Both the position numbers and the translations under genes were made by a program. 8,907 bases of DNA, taken from assembly GCA_016926315.1 (NCBI GenBank), contig JAFGOU010000358.1, positions 1 to 8,907 on the forward strand, read 5' to 3'. This document shows, in pieces, positions 5,824 through 8,907 of the stretch. Under the pieces are notes generated by a model. It did no database searches, was not told where the DNA came from, and was given only the letters and a program-made list of their open reading frames with translations. The first letter of the stretch is position 1, and each line of letters begins with the position of its first letter. This DNA is from Chitinispirillaceae bacterium (GTDB taxonomy: Bacteria; Fibrobacterota; Chitinivibrionia; Chitinivibrionales; Chitinispirillaceae).

Positions 5824-7449
5824 TCACCGCGAAACAGTAATCATGCGTACCGATAGTTGTCTGCTGCCTTTTGCCACTTTGACGCAGTAGATCCCCGCGG
5901 GCAGGCGGTCGGTGCGTACGCTGACCGTGGGACCTTTCGGCTGAACCGACAACACGGTCTCCCCCCGGGGGGTTATCAGGGTGATGTCGGTCCCTGTTGC
6001 GCCTGAAAAAACAATGGTCCCGGCAACCTGCCGGATAGCAACCGGCGGAAACGAAATTCCGGCCGGTGAGCGGTTTCCCCGGTTGCCGATGGACGTCAGC
6101 AGGGTAACAATTCCGGGGTAGTTGCCCGGGTAGTACATGATTTTCGCCGGGTTAAAGCCCATCATCATGCCCGACCCACCGGATTTCAGCCCGGTGAGCG
6201 AGAATGAATCCACAATCTGTCCGTCGGTGGACACTTCCCGTATCCTGCTGTCCGTATTCGGCACCATGCCGGACGGGGTACCTGTGTTAGCAGGATACGA
6301 TTCATGAATGATGGTATGCCCGTTCGCGCCGGGCATGCGCATGGTGCTGCTCATGAACCCGGAGTAGAAGTTGCTTTCCGGCGCATACTTCCAGGTGGGT
6401 ACTTCAGGGCCAAAAGGCCTGTTGGCTTCCTTTATAAAATTTCCATTGGCATCGCGCGGCGGGTTGATTTCAACGGCCTGCGACTTTTGGGCATCGATAT
6501 TATTATGAAAAAAAAGTATATTGTCCGCTCCCTTACAGCCCGCGGGGATCCATGTCGGGGAGTGGAGACAGTCGATGGTCGTCGCCCCGGTTGCCCCATA
6601 GTTGCCGGGCTTTCCCCAGCGGTAAAGGATATCGCCTCCCTTGTTATGCCTGCCTCCGGTTCTGCCGGCCGCCTGCTCCTTTGTGGTACTGTGGTCGATC
6701 ACATAGAGTTCGCTGAAAATCCGCGAGGAAAAAACAATCAGGTCGGTTGTCGGCGAGTAGTCGAGACCGTTGAGATGGACCCATTGACCCGACCAGAGGG
6801 AAGAAACAATGCCTCCGCTTATCCGTTCCGGGTGGAATGCGGCAGAGTCCTTGGGCGTGATATGGTCGAAAATGCGCCACTCCCAGACGATATCGCCGCC
6901 GCTTGGATATTTCCGCTTGATCTCTATGATCTTTTCGGCCAGGATTAAATTCGACCCAAGGGGCAGCAGTGTCGTATCGACCCCCACCCGCTTCATCTCG
7001 GCCTTGGTGTGGACGCTGAAGGTGGAGGCGAGGATGTTCCCTTCGGTTGCGCCATTACGGGGAGGGAGCGGTTTCATGTCATGGTGCAGCATAAACGAGT
7101 CGTTTGCCAAGGTATAGGTCCATACTACTCTGCCGTCTTTGTCTATTTCATCGATAATTCCCTGCCGCGGCGCGGCATTCTGGGGGACCTTTACGTTGTT
7201 CGCCACCTGAGCGGACCTGAGAAGATGACCGTTTTCAAGCAGGTACGACGAATAACCGTTTAGAGAATCCGGCAGGGTTTTATGGTTCCACTGCCACACG
7301 GTCTGCTTGTTTTTATCGACAAGGATCGTCTTTGTCCCGCTGTAGGCGCCGACCAGGATGTACCCGTCGGTGATGGCGGGGACCCTGGCAAGAAGAATGG
7401 TGAGGACAAACGACATGGCTGCATAACCATAAACGCCGACATTTTTCAT
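5824..7449 (-). CDS. exported arylsulfotransferase (ASST)-like protein with C-terminal sorting domain
   Basis: A 541-aa exported protein; residues 1-25 are a signal peptide. About 28-455 match ASST-type beta-propellers: ILVDKNKQTVWQW (42-54), LHHDMKPLP (121-129), WVHLNGLDYSP (223-233), SRIFSELYVID (242-252), GDILYRWGKPGNYG (272-285), LHSPTWIP (295-302). PAPS-independent ASSTs move a sulfuryl group from one phenolic sulfate to another phenol through a histidine intermediate. The candidate set H122 or H123, H225, R243, H296 follows the order of E. coli ASST H252, H356, R374, H436 (recalled), with an identical 18-residue step between the second and third. Related propellers can lack activity, so the substrate is unknown. 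About 465-541 is a sorting tail with GETVLSVQP and LPAGIYCVKV. ATG 7449 has a weak GAGAG upstream; there is no better start, and it leads directly into the signal peptide. Confidence 0.88.
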   Translation of the reverse strand: MKNVGVYGYAAMSFVLTILLARVPAITDGYILVGAYSGTKTILVDKNKQTVWQWNHKTLPDSLNGYSSYLLENGHLLRSAQVANNVKVPQNAAPRQGIIDEIDKDGRVVWTYTLANDSFMLHHDMKPLPPRNGATEGNILASTFSVHTKAEMKRVGVDTTLLPLGSNLILAEKIIEIKRKYPSGGDIVWEWRIFDHITPKDSAAFHPERISGGIVSSLWSGQWVHLNGLDYSPTTDLIVFSSRIFSELYVIDHSTTKEQAAGRTGGRHNKGGDILYRWGKPGNYGATGATTIDCLHSPTWIPAGCKGADNILFFHNNIDAQKSQAVEINPPRDANGNFIKEANRPFGPEVPTWKYAPESNFYSGFMSSTMRMPGANGHTIIHESYPANTGTPSGMVPNTDSRIREVSTDGQIVDSFSLTGLKSGGSGMMMGFNPAKIMYYPGNYPGIVTLLTSIGNRGNRSPAGISFPPVAIRQVAGTIVFSGATGTDITLITPRGETVLSVQPKGPTVSVRTDRLPAGIYCVKVAKGSRQLSVRMITVSR

Positions 7450-7490
7450 AGTAGGTCTCTCTGGATAGAGGAAGACATCAGGGAATGTTG

Positions 7491-7509
7491 CCGGTCTGGA
7501 AAAGACCGG
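7491..7509 (-). promoter_or_regulatory. perfect hairpin in the arylsulfotransferase leader
   Basis: CCGGTCT (7491-7497) and AGACCGG (7503-7509) form a perfect 7-bp stem with a 5-nt loop, ending 41 nt before the start codon on the minus strand. It lies inside the predicted leader. The bases after it on the minus strand are CAACATT, with no U-run, so a terminator is unlikely. An operator or an mRNA-stability element is possible. Confidence 0.4.
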
Positions 7510-7527
7510 AAAAGATGATCATTGTTT

Positions 7528-7557
7528 ATTATCTCAACGGATCGATTCAGGAACCAA
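7528..7557 (-). promoter_or_regulatory. candidate promoter for the arylsulfotransferase gene
   Basis: On the minus strand, TTGGTT (7557-7552) and GATAAT (7533-7528) are separated by 18 bp. The -10 box matches five of six consensus bases; the -35 box is weak. Transcription would begin near 7521 and give a leader of about 70 nt that contains the 7491-7509 hairpin. The MITE-like element ends 34 bp upstream of the -35 box. Modest confidence. Confidence 0.35.
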
Positions 7558-7590
7558 CCCTCTTGCTGCAATTTTAGCCGTAACGAATGG

Positions 7591-7611
7591 TATATAGTGC
7601 CTGTCCGGAAA
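7591..7611 (+). repeat. left terminal inverted repeat of the MITE-like element
   Basis: Reads TATATAGTGCCTGTCCGG followed by AAA. It matches the reverse complement of 7757-7777 at 19 of 21 positions, differing at 7600 and 7608. Confidence 0.75.
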
Positions 7612-7635
7612 CCCTTTCAGCCACGAAGCCGTCAT

Positions 7636-7674
7636 TCCGGCGAATCCCGAATCAGGTTCGGGACAGGCGCCGGA
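7636..7674. repeat. two-tier hairpin inside the MITE-like element
   Basis: The outer arms TCCGGCG (7636-7642) and CGCCGGA (7668-7674) and the inner arms TCCCGAA (7645-7651) and TTCGGGA (7657-7663) are each perfect 7-bp stems. They are separated by small internal loops, with TCAGG at the tip. The start GTCATTCCGGCGAA resembles REP-type palindromic repeats of other bacteria. Confidence 0.65.
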
Positions 7675-7703
7675 TCATGGAGCTTTTTGTCAAGCTTGCG
7701 CCG

Positions 7704-7731
7704 CCGCCGTAGCCGGTTCCGGCTAAGGCGG
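7704..7731. repeat. second hairpin inside the MITE-like element
   Basis: CCGCCGTAGCCGG (7704-7716) and CCGGCTAAGGCGG (7719-7731) pair at 12 of 13 positions around a TT loop, with one G.A mismatch. The long stem within a non-coding 187-bp unit supports a structured mobile repeat. Confidence 0.6.
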
Positions 7732-7756
7732 GCCGATATGACCTCATAAGGAGGAC

Positions 7757-7777
7757 TTTTCGGACAGCCACTATATA
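7757..7777 (-). repeat. right terminal inverted repeat of the MITE-like element
   Basis: Reads TTTTCGGACAGCCACTATAT then A on the plus strand, the inverted partner of 7591-7611. The imperfect match extends 4 bp beyond it to 7781. Confidence 0.75.
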
Positions 7778-7933
7778 ACATAAAAACAACTACGCGGTTT
7801 TACTCTTTTTTCCCTGTATTCAGCTCCCTGCAGCCGTTTTTCCGTAGACCTCATGTTCCACGCAACGCCTGGAAATACGGCCTCCCGCCGCCTCCGGCTT
7901 TGGAAAAAAGGTGGGACTGAACCGGTCGCGCAG

Positions 7934-8773
7934 CTAACGGCCGGCGCGCCTCATGGTGCGGGTCGCTGAAAAGCCCTCTGCATTGAGACGGTACAGATAA
8001 CACCCGGGAGCAAGAGCGCTTCCATCCCATACGATCTCATGGATACCCGCCTCTTGATAACCGGACACCAGGGTGGCCAGGAGCTGGCCGTGGAGGGTAC
8101 AAACCGTCAGTTTCACCCTGCCGCTGCGAGGAATGCCATACGAAATGGTAGTGACAGGGTTAAATGGATCGGGCCGGTTTTGACGGAGCTCAAAGGAGCG
8201 GGAAGCCGTCTTGCCGGTCTCCTTGACCGCGGTATCCAGGATTGCCCTGCCGAACGCTTCGCAGTCGGCCCTCTTGAGGTTGTCGTAGGTCATGCCGCCG
8301 CATGCCGGTGTGGATCTGCCTAAAAAAAGCTTTGCGGGCTTGTCGGTAACGCCGGAGAGCTGCACGATCTGGTCGGTCAGGTAACTTTTTATGGTGGTGT
8401 CCCGCAGCGTCGTACTGCCGCTGTTGCCGCAGAGGGTAAAGAGTCCCTGGATTTTGCTTTTCAGCGCGGCTTGGTTACACGTAACGAAGTTTTTTACCGG
8501 GGTGATCAACTGACCCGCCTGAATCGGACCGCCGATAATGAAATGTTCGTACTCCGCCGGTTTCGGTCCGGTAGAAACCTCCAGAATATCGGCGATCCCG
8601 CCCAGCGCGGCGTTGATCCAGGTCGCGGCATCGAGGGAGCTGCCGCACTGGGTCCCGTAGACAATGGCCCAGTTTTTCCTCGCGGCGGTGACGGCTTGCA
8701 GCGCATAAACAGGCCGTAACAGCACCATTGTACCGATGCCGGCCCCGGCCCTGAAGAGATCTCTTCGATCCAT
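7934..8773 (-). CDS. Tat-signal flavodoxin-like protein with C-terminal sorting domain
   Basis: A 279-aa protein. The N-terminus MDRRDLFRAGAGIGTMVLL carries a twin-arginine motif followed by a hydrophobic stretch, typical of Tat export of folded, cofactor-loaded proteins. Residues about 34-185 look like a flavodoxin domain: strand NWAIVYG, FMN-phosphate-type loop YGTQCGSS (39-46), EHFIIGGPIQAGQL (76-89), then LKSKIQGLFTLCGN (104-117), closest in feel to the flavodoxin/HemG-like families. The loop is less regular than the usual T/S-x-T-G-x-T. Residues about 192-279 form a FlgD-Ig-like sorting tail opening FELRQNRPDPFNP (194-206), with LAPGCYLYRL near the end. FMN binding and a one- or two-electron redox role outside the cytoplasm are inferred. 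The start has AAGGGG 7 nt before ATG. It lies upstream of the arylsulfotransferase gene on the same strand, but the 484-bp gap makes cotranscription doubtful. Confidence 0.85.
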   Translation of the reverse strand: MDRRDLFRAGAGIGTMVLLRPVYALQAVTAARKNWAIVYGTQCGSSLDAATWINAALGGIADILEVSTGPKPAEYEHFIIGGPIQAGQLITPVKNFVTCNQAALKSKIQGLFTLCGNSGSTTLRDTTIKSYLTDQIVQLSGVTDKPAKLFLGRSTPACGGMTYDNLKRADCEAFGRAILDTAVKETGKTASRSFELRQNRPDPFNPVTTISYGIPRSGRVKLTVCTLHGQLLATLVSGYQEAGIHEIVWDGSALAPGCYLYRLNAEGFSATRTMRRAGR

Positions 8774-8907
8774 GGTATGCCCCTTTTTGGGAAACGAAGT
8801 TATTCAAAACGGAATCGCTATAACCGTGCCATCGTGTGGCGCTTTTCTCGTGTAGCGGTAATATAAAAACAATGGAGCAGCTTATTGCGCGCTTTATGGT
8901 CACAAGG
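8774..8907. other. upstream region of the flavodoxin-like gene
   Basis: 134 bp that must hold the promoter of the minus-strand flavodoxin-like gene if it is transcribed from here. I find no convincing -35/-10 pair. An ATG at 8872 on the plus strand stays open for 12 codons to the window end, but it has no ribosome binding site and is too short to judge. Confidence 0.4.

Larger units (their letters stand above)
7591..7777. mobile_element. MITE-like non-autonomous element with terminal inverted repeats
   Basis: The two ends are inverted copies: the left begins TATATAGTGCCTGTCCGG (7591 onward) and the right, read on the minus strand, begins TATATAGTGGCTGTCCGA (7777 downward). Over 25 aligned positions (7587-7611 and 7757-7781) 22 agree. 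The interior of about 145 bp has no plausible gene and holds two strong hairpins. Size, termini and lack of coding capacity fit a miniature inverted-repeat transposable element. The TATATA hexamer at each tip is self-complementary, so a TA or longer TATA-type target duplication is possible but cannot be told apart from the repeat. The mobilising transposase is not in the window, and I cannot name the family. Confidence 0.7.
7450..7933. other. 484-bp intergenic region, no credible gene
   Basis: No frame here has protein-like composition. From left to right it holds a leader hairpin (7491-7509), a candidate minus-strand promoter (7528-7557), a MITE-like element with inverted termini (about 7587-7781), an A/T-rich stretch (about 7770-7815), and an 11-nt imperfect inverted repeat: GCCGTTTTTCC (7833-7843) with GGAAATACGGC (7871-7881), 10 of 11 positions paired. 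The last repeat lies 52 nt downstream of the flavodoxin-like stop on that strand and may mark the end of its transcript, though no U-run follows. Confidence 0.6.

Noticed and set aside
6304..6948. 214-codon plus-strand frame opposite the arylsulfotransferase-like gene
   Set aside because: Antisense to conserved propeller motifs; the translation shows no family features.
4185..7449. Reading the FGE-like and ASST-like pair as a sulfatase-maturation system
   Set aside because: No sulfatase is present, and the FGE-like domain lacks the copper-binding cysteine pair, so the shared sulfate theme alone does not support it.
7522..7749. 75-codon plus-strand frame across the MITE-like element
   Set aside because: It runs through the left terminal repeat and both internal hairpins, and its arginine/serine-rich translation reflects the repeats rather than a protein.
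7833..7881. Intrinsic terminator for the flavodoxin-like gene
   Set aside because: The 10-of-11 inverted repeat has a 27-nt loop and no U-run after it on the minus strand, so it is recorded only as a repeat within the gap.
8872..8907. Start of a plus-strand gene (ATG GAG CAG CTT) at the right edge
   Set aside because: Only 12 codons are visible, with no ribosome binding site or clear promoter.
1..8907. CRISPR array, tRNA or rRNA
   Set aside because: No regularly spaced direct repeats, no cloverleaf and no rRNA-like segment were seen on either strand.

Overview
The window looks like bacterial DNA of moderately high GC. Four adjacent minus-strand genes encode exported proteins that carry C-terminal beta-sandwich tails of the Por/type IX (FlgD-Ig-like) sorting kind. 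That trait, together with secreted CotH, FGE-like and arylsulfotransferase-like proteins, points to the FCB superphylum. A Fibrobacterota/Chitinispirillum-like lineage or a related candidate phylum is my best guess, from pattern memory only. No rRNA, tRNA or CRISPR array is visible.

Left part, plus strand (about 100-2530). A well-formed sigma70-type promoter (TTGACG, 17-bp spacer, TATATT) and a good ribosome binding site precede a 567-aa membrane sensor kinase. This kinase has an exported family 3 solute-binding sensor, one membrane segment, a coiled coil and an HDFNN-type histidine kinase core. No response regulator is in view, so it is an orphan here. A canonical RNase HI (rnhA) follows 182 bp later. 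To the left of the promoter a possible divergent reading frame runs off the window edge.

Middle and right, minus strand (2580-8773). Reading leftward (5' to 3' on that strand) the order is: a Tat-signal flavodoxin-like protein, a 484-bp gap, an arylsulfotransferase-like beta-propeller enzyme, a 112-bp gap, an FGE/SUMF1-like protein with a carboxypeptidase-regulatory-like N-domain, and a CotH-like kinase that starts within 0-30 nt of the previous stop. The last two form a tight pair, and the last three could be one transcript. Each of the four pairs a different N-terminal domain with a C-terminal tail ending in a shared P-x-G-x-Y-x-x-[R/K] pattern. This suggests a shared export and surface-anchoring route. 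CotH kinases phosphorylate proteins and ASSTs move sulfuryl groups, so an extracytoplasmic modification cassette is possible but unproven. The FGE-like domain lacks the copper-binding cysteines and probably does not activate sulfatases.

The 484-bp gap contains a small non-coding element of about 187 bp with near-perfect inverted termini (22 of 25 positions, core TATATAGTG..CTGTCCG). It holds two long internal hairpins and looks like a MITE inserted upstream of the arylsulfotransferase gene. Between this element and that gene are a plausible promoter and a 7-bp leader hairpin. The best candidates for something unusual are the exported flavodoxin, the MITE-like element and the common-tail cassette.
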